Below, in pieces: positions 1 to 11,066 of a stretch of DNA of 64,000 bases. Under the pieces are notes generated by a model. The model was not told the DNA's origin. It searched no databases and saw only the letters and a program-made list of their open reading frames with translations. Within the stretch, counting starts at the first letter, position 1. Each line of letters opens with the position of its first letter. The translations under genes and the position numbers were made by a program. This DNA is from Glebionis coronaria (lineage: Eukaryota > Streptophyta > Magnoliopsida > Asterales > Asteraceae). The stretch spans positions 78,657,696 through 78,721,695 of the forward strand of contig CM046878.1 of the NCBI GenBank assembly GCA_025667525.1, given 5' to 3'.

Positions 1-1130
1 CACCTCACTGAAAGCAATTGCAATTAGGAGTAGAAAAAATAATTTATTCTATCAAAACTGAAGGGTAGATTGTGTATTTACTTTTACCCGATTGTTATCA
101 CTTTTATGACTCGAGTAAAACGTTATATGAATATTTCATATTTCACATTTACACCAACAAAATGCCCCTTCATTTGTGGCTCAAGCTATTTCATCTTTCT
201 GCCACCCACAATTGTCCTCTATTTAAAAGCTCACTGCACACATTTTAAAATGAAAAAACATGTCACATTTTTTGCAAATCACGCAGTGCAAATACTTTGG
301 CATTTCAAATGGCCTGATTTGATGATTTTGATTCTGAGTTTAAAATAACTATAGTATATTTTACTAGTACATTACCAACATACATGCATGGAGTTTCTGA
401 TTTAACACGTCTACTCTAATTTCTCATACTTTCTCTATTACTAATTGTTACTGTACTAGATACCACAAAGCTCATAGTAAAGTGCTATATAGTCTCGTTA
501 AAAATTGCTGAAGGGTAATGGCGAAAGGAAAGCAAAATGCTGCAAGTTTTATACAGACGCCCAGCTTGTATGTTCCATGTCTTTTGGGTCTACTAACAGT
601 TGACGAAACAAAATATAAGTTTTATAATTTTATCCTAACATGAGTAGATTCAGTAGTAACCCAAAATACACCTTTTACTACCATCATTTATAGTACACCC
701 GACAAGTACACCCGACAACCCGAAGCACCCAACCCGATATAACCCGACCCGAAAAAGAATATAACCTCAAGAATATAACCTCACTGAACCCTGTTCAATC
801 CATCTTGATCATTTCAGTTTTTTTATATATTATCAAAAAAGAATATAACCTCAAGTCCCATATAGAGCCGTTTAAGGTAAATGGGTAGCAATTGCTGACT
901 ACAAATCTTGACTACATAACAAAAACCATGTAATCTTGAAAATCAATAATTAAATAAGAATATAAGAAAAGAGACTACCTTGTAATTGACTTTAATTTCA
1001 ACAAAAAAAACATGATCCAAGCTCATATAGATTGGGGCTTTTATGAACCCTAATTCCTACAATTACCCAAACAATAAATTGACTCATAACCACCTCAATT
1101 TAATGATTAATTAAAATATTAAATATAAAT
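1..1130. other. AT-rich internal CACTA sequence, no recognisable gene
   Basis: No long open frame or known domain on either strand. A local CCCGAC/CCCGAA-rich patch at about 698-750 and a duplicated AGAATATAACCTCA (three copies between about 757 and 855) are the only visible structure. It could be intron or untranslated sequence of the transposon gene. Confidence 0.4.
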
Positions 1131-1133
1131 TAC

Positions 1134-1161
1134 CTGATGATGGTGAAACGACATCTTCCAT
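1134..1161 (-). CDS. possible first coding exon of a gene inside the CACTA element
   Basis: On the minus strand, ATG at 1161 opens a 28-nt frame (MEDVVSPSS) that runs into a good 5' splice site, CATCAG|GTAATT, at 1134/1133. A TATA-like TTTAAATAG lies about 85-95 bases upstream (near 1250) and the subterminal repeats lie beyond it, which is where a CACTA gene promoter would be. No downstream exon with a recognisable transposase domain is visible before the window edge, so this may be a chance match. Confidence 0.25.
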
Positions 1162-1514
1162 GGTGGGTGAGGATGCAACCGACGACTATCAAAGATTGAT
1201 TTAATGGAGGTTAAGTAAATTGAATGTGTGGTGATGGCAAACTATTTAAAGATTGGCAAAAAAATAACAGATCTAGTATTGTGTATTTGTGAGATAGATC
1301 TGGGATTTTTGTGGGAGAGATGTGTTGGATAAGGAAAGAAAAAGGACATAACAGAAAAGCTAAAAAGATAAGAAATGTTAACTTTTGGGAAAATAATTGG
1401 CGGGCTGATTTGATATTTTAGGAAAATAAAAGGCGGGATAACAAAAAGTGAAAAATTATATTTTTTTTATAATTGTGATAGACTTAGGCGAGTACCCACA
1501 ATCTATTAAAATAA

Positions 1515-1800
1515 AACAAGACTGGTTTTTTAAAAACAAATGTCTTAAAATATGTAAAAACACTTGTTTTTTTATAAAAAATGGTGTCCATAAAACAAAC
1601 ACATAGAGACATGTTGTTACGTAAAAACCAATGTCTTTACTTTTATAACAAAAAAGACTAGTTGCATCTTAAAAACCGGGTTCTTTAGAATTCACATTAT
1701 GGAGACTGGTTTTTTTTTCAAGAAAACCAGTTTCCATGCATTCCCTTCCCACCAGTTTTGGTCATAGAGACATGTTTTTTCATAACCAGTCTTTTTAAGG
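1515..1800. repeat. subterminal repeat cluster of the CACTA element
   Basis: About six imperfect hairpin units of roughly 30 bp each. A typical unit starts AGACTGGTTTTT and ends AAAACCAGT(C/T)T. Clear examples start near 1519, 1602, 1700 and 1765. Such repeats close to the terminus are a known feature of CACTA elements; here each unit is itself a near palindrome. Confidence 0.55.
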
Positions 1801-1818
1801 GGGTCTCTTTAGCGTTTT

Positions 1819-1829
1819 GTGTAGTAGTG
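1819..1829 (-). repeat. CACTA terminal inverted repeat
   Basis: Minus-strand sequence CACTACTACAC at the very edge of the element, followed inward by AAAACGCTAAAGAGACC. The mate terminus lies outside the window. Confidence 0.65.
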
Positions 1830-1834
1830 ACTAG

Positions 1835-1863
1835 GGAACCTCGGTCTTAATAGAGAACCGCCC
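1835..1863. repeat. decayed GGAACC/GGTTCC palindromic module in copia1
   Basis: Sequence from GGAACCTCGG to GAGAACCGCC is an imperfect dyad matching, in position and style, the palindromic module in element D's 3' untranslated region (31644-31718). The CACTA element landed directly beside it. Confidence 0.45.
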
Positions 1864-2344
1864 ACAGTGAGTTGAATTTGGTGATGAGGGAGGATTTTCC
1901 AATTCAGAAAATCCTATTTTTCTAATCTAACTAATCATGGAGATATGCTTAGAAGCAAAGATAGACAAAGAAAAAACATAAGAACTCACCAAACAAGGTT
2001 TTGACCAAAATACATGGATTTTAAAGAAAATCGATGTAGGAGGTGTGTAGAACTAGATACAAAGTTATGACATAATGATCCTCCATAGTTATCTTTTGTT
2101 CTTGCTATATTTGAGAGACCCATACATATGACTTATGTAAGCTCATTATGAATAGCAAGAAGCTATGAAAAATGTTTTTAGATTGAATTAACAATGCAAA
2201 AACATTTCTCGACCATTTTCGAAAGAACTTAGAGAATTTTGAAAAAGAGAAGAGAATATTTTCTAAAAGAGTTTACGATACCCAAAAGCTCAAAGAAAGA
2301 AAAGACTCAAAAGAGAAAAAGACTCAATTAATTAAAATGCATAA

Positions 2345-3225
2345 TTAAGGAATATGTTCCATTAAACCTAGACCTAGACGCAAGTAATTAAAAGGTTCCC
2401 TCTTAAGTGGCTTAGTGAAGATATCGGCTAAGTTTTCTACCGAGGGTACCTGCTCAATCGAAATGTTCCCCTTTTGAACATTATCCCTAAGAAAATGGTG
2501 GCGAATCTCTATGTGCTTAGTTCGTGAATGTTGCACGGGATTCTTGCTAAGGTCTATTGCACCCTTGTTGTCACACATGATAGGAACATCATCAAGAGAA
2601 ATCCCGTAATCAACAAGCGCTTGCTTCAACCATAGAGCTTGTTGACAAGCTTTACCGGCACTCACACACTCGGCTTTCGTGGTAGATATAGTAAGAGCAG
2701 TTTGTTTCTTGGAGAACCAAGAAGTTAAACAACAACCCATGAAGGTACAAACTCCACTAGTGCTTTTCCGCTCCACATAGTCTCCCGGATGATCCGAGTC
2801 CGCGTAGACAATGGTTTCTATGCCGGTCCCTTTAGGATACCATAATCCTAAATGTATAGTGCCCTTAATGTGTCGGAAGATACGCTTAACCGCTTCAAGG
2901 TGAGAGGTTTTTGGAGCCTCTTGGAAGCTAGCACAAAGGCAAACACAAAACATGATATCCGGTCGACTTGCCGTTAGGTACAACAAACTACCAATCATAC
3001 CTCTATATTTGGTGTTGTCTACCGACTCACAATCATCATCTACGGTGAGTTTAGTATCTGAGGCCATGTCTTCGTTGGTCTAGATTCTTCTAATCCAAAT
3101 TTCTTTAGAATTTTTTTAACATACTTGGATTGATTAAAGAAAATACCATCGTCCATTTGTTTAGTTTGGAGTCCTAAAAAGAAGTTAAGTTCTCCCATCA
3201 TACTCATTTCAAACTCGTCATGCAT
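2345..3225 (-). pseudogene. copia pol fragment: RT C-terminal part and RNase H (broken)
   Basis: Read on the minus strand, the first part (3225 to about 3060) encodes the RT stretch EFEMSMMGELNFFLGLQ. The second (3067 to 2345) encodes the rest of RT and RNase H, including YADSDHPGD, KSTSGVCTFMG, TKHIEIRHHFLRD and ADIFTKPL, ending LGLGLMEHIP. The two parts are in different frames: compared with element D about four bases are missing just before ATGGCC at about 3067. The 5' part of pol, integrase and gag are absent. Family: Ty1/copia, SIRE/Maximus lineage, by closeness to D. It cannot make a working enzyme. Confidence 0.9.
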
Positions 3226-3231
3226 GATGTT

Positions 3232-6200
3232 TGTGACAATCCGTCAATTTATGGTCGATATTTTATTCTCAAGTATGATTTAAAATCATTATTTTATTGT
3301 TAATTTATGAACTCACTCATTTTTTGGAAGAAATTCGGGTTTACATCTTAAAGTAGCATTGACTACATTTAAACCGGAGAACTCTACGTTACGTGCGTAC
3401 GTTTACATACACCGTTTTTGGTGACAGTCCGACATTTTGGGAAATAAATTATTTCTCGAATATTATTTTGGAATTTTAATTTGTGTTGGTTCATAAGCTC
3501 ACAAATTTACGAGAAGAAATTAGGACTTACGTGAATAATTTAGCTTCCTTTACGACTAAACCGGAAACCCTAGGTTTACGTATTTACATTTTTTTACTCC
3601 GTTTATTATGAGACATTTTTTATTAGGTTCGTTTTGTGCCGTTGATTCATAATTTATAAAACGTTTTTCGTAAAACGACCCGAGGGCACATAAATCGAGG
3701 AGTAACCGTAAATTAGTGGGGATGAAATAAGTATACACTTGTCTCACCCCCACTATGGGTGGCAAGATTTTACAAGCATGAGGGACACTTGTCCTTAAAG
3801 CTTACTAAACCACCAAACTACTACCTCAAAACCATTTTCTCACTTTTCTTACATGCAATACTAGCTTAAACCTTTCCCAATCTCACTCTCTCTCTTTCTT
3901 TGGACGTTCATAACCCTCCCACAATCACCATCCTCATCAACTTTTCACCACCACAAAACACCATCATTTGATCAAGTTTCTACCACAAATCTTGTGTTTA
4001 AACTTGATCAAGATGAAAACCCTTTGAAGACTTGTAGATTGGAGGTGATCTTAACAACTAGCAAGGAGATTTCATGAAGATCATGGGCTGATTTTTCAAG
4101 GAGTCTACAAATACTTGGTGATCCTATAAGTGGTGTTGATATCCCATAAGATTGGTTACCCAAAACCAAGTCTTGTTCATCCAAAAACTCATCATTTCAT
4201 CACTTTGGTGGTATAGAGATTATTTCTTCCTATCATCTTGTTATTTTGTCTATGTAATCTTGTATTTTCTTCATTTATGTATATGTATATGATGATGAAT
4301 GATGATCAAAATATTATGTGGAGATTTGGTGTTGATAAATTTGGTTAAAATGATTAAAAGCTACATGAAAAGATGTTAAAATCATGTCTAAAATTGTAGG
4401 CTGTGTAAAACAGTAAAGAACTATATGATAACTTGTTAAAGTGGCTTGGATAGTTTAATATACAGTAAGATAAGTGACTTGTACATATGTGAGAGTTTTC
4501 CACTCAATGGAATCCATAAAATGAGTGAGATATGATCAAAACAATATTGAAGTTCAAATCTGTATAGTCTGTTTTGGACAAACTGTTAGAGACATTTAGA
4601 TGTTGATTGAGCAGTATCTACATCTGAGTTAATTGTAGCACATATCACGTAGTTTGTGCTACCCAAAGATGAGCTTCTATCTCCATGTAGAACTCAAGAT
4701 ATGGTAAAAATGGTAAAAGTGAAAATAATAATCAGATTTGTAAAATAAAAGTATATATTATAAAATGATCACTCAAATAAATATGTATACCTAAAACACA
4801 CTAACTTATATATTACATATAAATAAGTATTTACTTTGGTAAATAAATGGGACATTTTATAAAAATGGCAATTTGATAAGTTTTATAAGTTATAAAACTA
4901 TATACGTAAGTTTTACGTCTTTTCGGCTAAAACCGAAAGATTAACGTTTTCGTCAAATAAAACTTAGACGGTCGGACCCGTCTAATGTAAAATTTTTATA
5001 AGTCATCTACTGATATGTAAGTACATCTTACAAGTAAAAACCGATAAAACCTGAGATTTATAACTTATGGACATTAACGGGCCAAAGTAGCCTTATTGGA
5101 CTATTGACCCAATTAGTTTAGATAAACACTAATGGACTTACTCATTGGGCTTAACTCACTTGGGCCCAACATATGAGTATAGGCCTGATATTAGAAGTAT
5201 AATTGGGCTAATATAAAATATTGGACTTTAATGGGCTTATTGGGCCTTAATATGGAATTGGATTGAAACTAGTGTAACTAGTTAAATTTGATTAACACAT
5301 AACAACAATAATGTTGTATGAGGAGATAAACATCCCACTTGATCATCATCATACTTATGATATAATCATATATACATATCCATTGTTTTTATAAAGTAAT
5401 TGGACAAGAGTCTAAGATGAGTATTATTTGTCTAGGTTTCCGTGATTGAAGCACGTACCGTACATCCAAATCGCTGATAGACCGCCTTTCCCAATCAACG
5501 TGAGTTCATAGCCTCGCACTCTTTTAAATGTTTTTATGAAATGTTTTATAAACCCGCGAGGGAGATAACATGTTAGTTTTAATAAAATAGGACACCAGTT
5601 GTCCCGATTGTTTGCTTATTGATTTGGACCCGAATGATTATATGACCCGATGTATGAAATGAAATGGATTATTATAGTTAGGTTATGTCACTAAAAGTCC
5701 CATTAGCATGAATTGTGAACTACCGGTATTTGGTAGACGCTTATGCATATAATAGTACTATTTGGGGAAGATCACCCTAGTTCGCGCCTTGACGGTTGAT
5801 CTCCGTCGTGCCACATTGAATGGTAAGAGAATTTATGTAGGAGAAGATTTATATAAGCGTGATTATTGTGACGACATGCTGTTTTAGATGGGCAAATGAG
5901 TTTCGGGTTAGCTACCCGTTGTTTGGTATAGTAAGGTAGCAATGTCATGCGACTTATAATAATCCAATAACGAAAATACTGCTATACGCATTGAATTACA
6001 ATATATTGCCTGACTAGCAATACGGGGTCTTATTATTGATATTATGTTCGTGTTTTGATTTTACATAACCATATTCATATAACGGTTTTTATTTAACTCT
6101 ATACAACGTTATAAAACGTATTGTATGATGTTATTACGACATTGGTTCGTATAATGGTTTTGAAGGCAAAAGCCTATAGTATGATTTACAACAAAGATTT

Positions 6201-6622
6201 GTATAAAATGTTTTTGGCTTATTTTATGGCCTATGACAAAGAATTGTACAAAATGATTTTCGGTAAAATTTTTATACCGATGATATATTAATGGAGTTCA
6301 TTAAAATCTATGAATTCACTTGGCGTTTTCGTTGACCTTTTCTTTTAACATGTTTTATCTCAGGTACTTGAAGGTAATTCTCGGGAAGACGATAAGAATT
6401 CATGGCCCGCACTTAAATAACAAATTTCCATTCAAATGATTTGTAAAATTGTATGAAATACTATGACTTGGGACCTATGTAAATTTGATATTCATGAATA
6501 GAAAATGCTTTATTATTAAACGACGCGATTTTAAGCGTTGTCTATGATTTGAGTAATGTGCTATCCCGTAACACCAACGACTCTTCTGCTGAACTAAAGT
6601 ATGAATATTTAGGGGTGTTACG
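3232..6622 (+). repeat. 5' LTR of element A (3391 bp)
   Basis: Starts TGTGACAATCCGTCAA and ends GGGGTGTTACG (last base mutated from A; the 3' copy ends TACA). Pairs with 50100-53536 and with B's LTR at 54013-57446. Contains a TATA-like TTTTATAAAG near 5388, then the CCTCGC/GCGAGG inverted repeat at 5512-5561. A visual sample shows about 3-5 percent difference between the two LTRs. No protein is encoded; short frames here are not conserved. Confidence 0.93.
5512..5561. promoter_or_regulatory. conserved inverted repeat CCTCGC...GCGAGG in a Tekay-type LTR
   Basis: CCTCGC at 5512-5517 and GCGAGG at 5556-5561, separated by an AT-rich loop, about 120-170 bases after a TATA-like box. The same pair occurs at the equivalent place in the E, F, G and B LTRs. 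A role in the RNA leader or in transcription is inference. Confidence 0.5.
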
Positions 6623-6625
6623 GTT

Positions 6626-6639
6626 TGGTACCAGAGCTC
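6626..6639 (+). other. primer-binding site of element A
   Basis: TGGTACCAGAGCTC, three bases after the 5' LTR. Matches the complement of the 3' end of initiator tRNA-Met (TGGTATCAGAGC) at 11 of 12 positions. Confidence 0.85.
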
Positions 6640-6826
6640 CCGTTATAGAGAACGAAAGATTTTTAAAACCAAGTTTTGATTAAAATATTTCAAAATCTTT
6701 TAACTATAAACATTTTCTCAAAATGTCTAAAAATCTTTTGACTATAACGGTGCCGAAGAATTCTCGAGTTACCGACAAGGCTAGACTGAGAAGTGTTATT
6801 TTAATATATATATATATATAACTTGG

Positions 6827-6830
<4 letters not shown>

Positions 6831-6907
<77 letters not shown>
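6831..6907. repeat. (TA)n microsatellite, about 77 bp
   Basis: Uninterrupted TA dinucleotides in the leader of element A. Element B has only a few TA units at the matching place (near 57630), and F's leader is also TA-rich, so the tract expanded from a short ancestral run. Confidence 0.98.
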
Positions 6908-6912
<5 letters not shown>

Positions 6913-9288
6913 AATTTGATTACATGATTGTTTGATGATTATTTTAATACTTATACGAGGTATTTATACGACGTAGATTGTCATAAGGAACCCTAACTCC
7001 CCTAGTAAATCAATTGAAGCTATTCCCGTAGGAATTCTAGCTATTCTAGATCTAAACCAAGTTGTGGATATTTATGATCCCAACAAAATGGTTGATATTC
7101 GTAGAAATTTTGGTATTAGATGATTATGATATTAAAGAAGAATTGGCGAGATTAAATATGATATCGATGTCATGACGATCTTTCCTTAAAGAGTGGAGTT
7201 TGACAAAACCTTACCACATGGAAAGGTGTCATCTGATTCGATGTCGCCCAATTCTTAAATTTGAAATCGAAAGGGTAAATGTTTCACTTGAGGCTGTCAT
7301 TGGAGCCTTTACCCAAAAGCCTCATGCCACTAGCACCTTTCCGAGAAGTCTAATTGAATGTGTGAGTCATTTCATACTAGTGATTCATTTGATAACTATT
7401 GTTGAAAGAGATATAAGATTGGAAATTAAGTGTTGTTCATATTGAGCTTTTATTACCCTTTCAAGGTCTAAGAATAAGGTTGAAAGTATTGGAGAATGAG
7501 GTAGGATGTCGCATTTAGTATAAGTTGGTTGAAACTTGAATAAAGTAAAATTTAACTCGTATGGAATATGAGATTGTTAAAAGGAAGTCGTTAAGTCCTA
7601 TGATTGAATTATAAGGTTTTAAATGATTGTTGGTTCATGTTAAGGGTTGTTCCTAGGCCATTGTCCAGTGACGAGGATGCCCAGTGTCCAAGAAATAAAT
7701 TGAAGAAATCTTCTTCTGAATTGGGACTGATGGATCTTCCGGGACAGGTGGAACCCCCATGACTCTTGTAGATTAGTATTCGTTGTGGTATCTTTTAAAA
7801 TCCCTAACTTAACTGAGACATCAGTTGGTAGGATGAGTTCTTGGAATTGTATGACATGGCGACACGTAATGTGTTACGGTACAATTTTGACTTGTTTATG
7901 ATTAATGAAAAGACTACCTTTGATTGCTAAATCCTACATGTATCGATGTTAACTATCTTTTATTGCTTCATCCTAATGTTCGCATTAGTGATGCAACCAT
8001 TGAACAAGCACTCATCTCGATTTGAGTTGCGTTGAAAATTCTTCTCTTTGTATTCCTGAGTGCCATCGAGGTCATGAACCTCATGATTAATTGGCTAAGC
8101 TCATTTCCTATTATATTGTAGTTAGTTCTTTGTGAACAACTTTTCTTCACTCTTTTGCAGATCACTCATTGTTTTATAAGATAAACAGTATCCCTTGAGA
8201 AAAATTGAATTTTCATTACCATATGGATTATTTAAAGTGGGACTTATAAATAAACGTTATCAAAATAAAGTTGTTTATGAAACACCTTAGAAAACTTAAT
8301 TGTTTTCATAACAAAATTCATTTGATTTTTATTTCATGATTAAGCATGAATATATATATTTTAAACATGATGAAAAAGTTTTGACGAACTGAGTATTGCA
8401 TCGTTAATCCTAAAATTGTATATAGCTGCGCGCCTACATACAATTTGGAAGGGACCATGCAAGGCTGATTAGTAGTCACCATGAAATTGTTAATAAACAT
8501 TACATTTTCCTTGAAAGTGTGAAAGATTAAGTTTTATGAGATCTGCAAGAAGTGCAAAATAGGGACATATTGTTAGGGACACCTACATATGTGCCGGTAC
8601 TATTTATTCTTCTGAATCGAATTTAATCATTTGTAGTAATTGTCTTAATTGACAATTGATATCCCCTCCTTGTCCAATTCTCCCGTGGTGAGATTCTTTG
8701 GAAAAGTATCTAATTATCGAGTATTAATACCCGACTGGGTGTGTTGACGTTCCTATCATTTCTTTTGATTAGATTTCATTTGAATGACCTGGGTAACGAT
8801 CCGAGGAGCTTTCGAATGTGTACTCAAATTATGAAAACATGGGATATATTCATATTCGTTAATGTTTTCGTTTGTATCTGATTTGAAATTCTCTCGCGTA
8901 ATTATGCGTTGACCTTAGTCTTTTAATGTTAGCGATGTATCCAGATATCCTTAAATTTGTAAAGGATTATGAATTATTATTAGTCTTTTGAGAAGTTCAC
9001 ATCTTATCAACGGTAATGAAACTGGAAAGTTGATAGTGCCAGTAGAATGGATTAATTGATTATGACATGACGACATTGTCTTAATTGATGGAACTCGAGT
9101 AGAAATCCCCTAAAAGATAAGATGTTGATTATCAAAAGTGATCTAAATAATTCTTGATGGATGACCATATCCTGTATTTAGACTTGAAATTATACCATGA
9201 ATGGTTATGAACTAGTCATAGATCTTGTAATCTAGAAAGAACTTAAAGTAAATTTATTAAAAGATGTTTCTGTTATCTGAAATTTTAG
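6908..9288 (+). other. decayed leader and gag region of element A
   Basis: No intact gene. The stretch aligns along its length with element B (about 57660-60030). One 81-codon frame at 7200-7445 has a counterpart at 57950-58186, but it has no known domain and no flanking coding continuity, so I do not call it a gene. The pre-gag ORF and gag expected in a Tekay element are not recognisable. Confidence 0.55.
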
Positions 9289-9663
9289 GAGGTATTTGCT
9301 GGTGAATTACCTAGACCTTCGCCATTAAGGCAAGTTGAATTTGGTATTGATTATATTCCCGGTACTGCACCTGTGGCGTGTGCACTATACGTCAGCACCA
9401 TCTGAATTAAAAGAATTACCATGCAACTGAGAGAGTTGTCGGAAAAGGTTTTTATTCTACCGAGCTCGTCATCATGAAGAGCTATGGTGTTATTATTCCT
9501 TATATTTGTTGATTACCGTGAACTAGGTAAACTGACGATCAAAATCTATATCCATAACTCAAGATGGAAGATTAGTTCGATCATTTACAAGGTTCTAGCG
9601 TATATTCAAAATTTTGATCCATGGCATGGTTATCATCAACTTCGCGTCCGCGAAGAAGATTAT
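9289..9663 (+). pseudogene. gypsy reverse transcriptase remnant, N-terminal part (element A)
   Basis: In shifting frames the sequence resembles the Tekay RT entry region: a VEFGIDYIPG-like and [12 protein letters not shown] segment at about 9330-9415, VDYRELGKLTIK at about 9505-9545, and [11 protein letters not shown] at about 9627-9660. Frameshifts and stops break it repeatedly. Homology stops abruptly at about 9663, where the next sequence is an inverted copy of what follows later in element B. The expected continuation of RT is found in opposite orientation at 48700-48852. Confidence 0.75.
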
Positions 9664-10393
9664 ATAACTAAATCTCACAAACCTCCATATTTAGGCAACC
9701 ACAAGCGGCTTTTATACATTTAACGCCATCGGCTTCTCAATTCTAATGGTTCACATTCCGCGAACCCCTTTTATTATCTATATTATCCTTCTTACAAGCG
9801 TCAGTTATTTCTCAATTTCTCGGGAAAATTAGTTTGCACCGTCATTACTAAGGCACACATCCTAATTTATTCTTTATCTTTTCTACATAATTTGTCAGTA
9901 ATTACATTCACCTTCCCTGATGAGATAAATATCATGACCGTATTCATTCAAAATTTCTTTCTTCATATTTTCTAAGTTTTAGTTTCATCTCAACTATCAT
10001 TTTTATCATTTTTGCTCAATCCGACGTCTAAAAGCGTCAATAGTTATTACAAGTAATTAAATAATAAAATATTTAATTTTTATGAAACGTCAATGTAAAA
10101 ATTTTAAATTTCTCAGTTTGTCCAATTATAGAAAAATGTTCAAAATAAATTTGAATTTAATTAACACGATTTTTGTTGATTTATCGAGAATAATTAAAAA
10201 GATTTGTAAATTTTCGAAAAATCTTTGTTTATACTTTGGTCAAAATTTTCTTAGTTGAAAAGCAAAAATTGTTGTTTCAAATTCCAAGTCATGGTTTAAA
10301 TGGTTTCCCCCAATCCCTCTTAGGTTGTCTTGAGGTATGCACAAACATTTACCCCTAAAGGAGTTTAGTTACATGATCTGGGTAAAAGGGAAT
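9664..10393 (-). other. left half of an inverted block in element A
   Basis: This sequence matches the reverse complement of element B from about 61520 back to 60830, including the segment with TTAGGGGTAAATG. It is AT-rich and non-coding. Together with 48440-48852 it makes up about 1.1 kb that is flipped relative to B; element D is inserted inside it. Confidence 0.75.
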
Positions 10394-10398
10394 AATCC

Positions 10399-11066
10399 TG
10401 TTAATGTAATAATGACTAAAAACGTTACTTGCATTTTTCGGTCTCGCTTAGTTTTGATTACGACAATATGTAAAAACAAGCATTTACGAAAACAACGAAA
10501 AACGAATTCTTGAGTTTAAGTATTTTTCATTTTACCCATTTTCACTTAAGGTATGGATAAACAAGTACTAACCTTAATCAAGTGATCAAGTGATTTAATC
10601 TTTTCTTAAAACTCACTTTTTATTAAACTTTATTTTTAAGAAAATGTTTTATTAAATTAATTATTTGAAATTTGAAAATGGCATATTCTGTTCTGTTAAG
10701 AATATCCTTTCAGGATATTTTTATACCCAGATAAGACCTCCACCACTAAAGGAAAAAAAGGAGCGGAGTCTAGTCCGGCGGTACCTTAGCGCCTAGGCGG
10801 TACCTTATCGATAAGGTACCGCGGGCTGTGATAAGGTACCGCGGGCAGAACTAGCCGTTGGCTCCTTTGTCCTTTAAATAGTTGGCCATTCTCAGCTTTT
10901 CACTTTACCTCTTTTGCACATTCATTTCCAGATTCAAACCCCTTCTTTAATCACTCAAATCTTTGATCATTTGTTTGATTATTACTTGTTTAAGAAGTGA
11001 ATCTTGTTCTTCCATCTCTTCCTCTCCAAGTGCAAAGATAAGAACACTATCCTAGTGAAGTGTTGA
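10399..11066 (+). repeat. 5' LTR of element D, first part (before insertion E)
   Basis: Matches 32659-33077 plus 47574-47846 of the 3' LTR. Contains the palindromic GGTACC module (10777-10848) and, just after it, a likely promoter: CCTTTAAATAG at about 10872. Element E cuts the LTR after GTGTTGA; the rest resumes at 22703. Confidence 0.92.
10777..10848. promoter_or_regulatory. palindromic GGTACC module in D's 5' LTR
   Basis: Four CGGTACC or GGTACCG blocks within 72 bp, including a 24-base perfect palindrome centred on TTATCGATAA and a further GATAAGGTACCGCGGGC repeat. It lies about 30-90 bases upstream of the TATA-like box, the position described for palindromic cis-modules in Sirevirus LTRs. 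Related modules occur in gag (24836-24909) and after pol (31644-31718). Confidence 0.6.

Larger units (their letters stand above)
1..1829 (-). mobile_element. CACTA (En/Spm-type) DNA transposon, one end only
   Basis: The right edge at 1829 reads GTGTAGTAGTG, which on the minus strand is CACTACTACAC, the classic start of a CACTA terminal inverted repeat. Just inside it (about 1515-1818) is a cluster of short inverted units built on GACTGG and CCAGTC, as expected for the subterminal repeats that bind transposase in this superfamily. The element runs leftwards out of the window, so neither the second terminus nor a transposase is visible and its length is unknown. It abuts a copia fragment, and ACT at 1830-1832 may be one copy of the 3-bp target duplication. 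The CACTA identity rests on the terminus and subterminal repeats only. Confidence 0.6.
1833..3227 (-). mobile_element. truncated SIRE/Maximus-type copia element (copia1)
   Basis: A minus-strand fragment holding the end of RT, all of RNase H and about 500 bp of downstream untranslated sequence. It is closely related to element D: the coding part matches D's pol C-terminus almost throughout, and 1833-2344 aligns with D's region after the pol stop (31183-31700). It is cut on the left by the CACTA terminus and on the right at 3227/3228 by LTR fragment H, with element A inserted just beyond. No LTR of this copy is in the window. Confidence 0.85.

Noticed and set aside
70..348. A 92-codon frame near the left edge
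   Set aside because: Low-complexity AT-rich translation with no domain, no relative in the window, and probably inside a CACTA element.
7200..7445. A frame with a partner at 57950-58186 in the sister element
   Set aside because: The match reflects common descent of A and B; the surrounding sequence is full of stops and no domain is visible.
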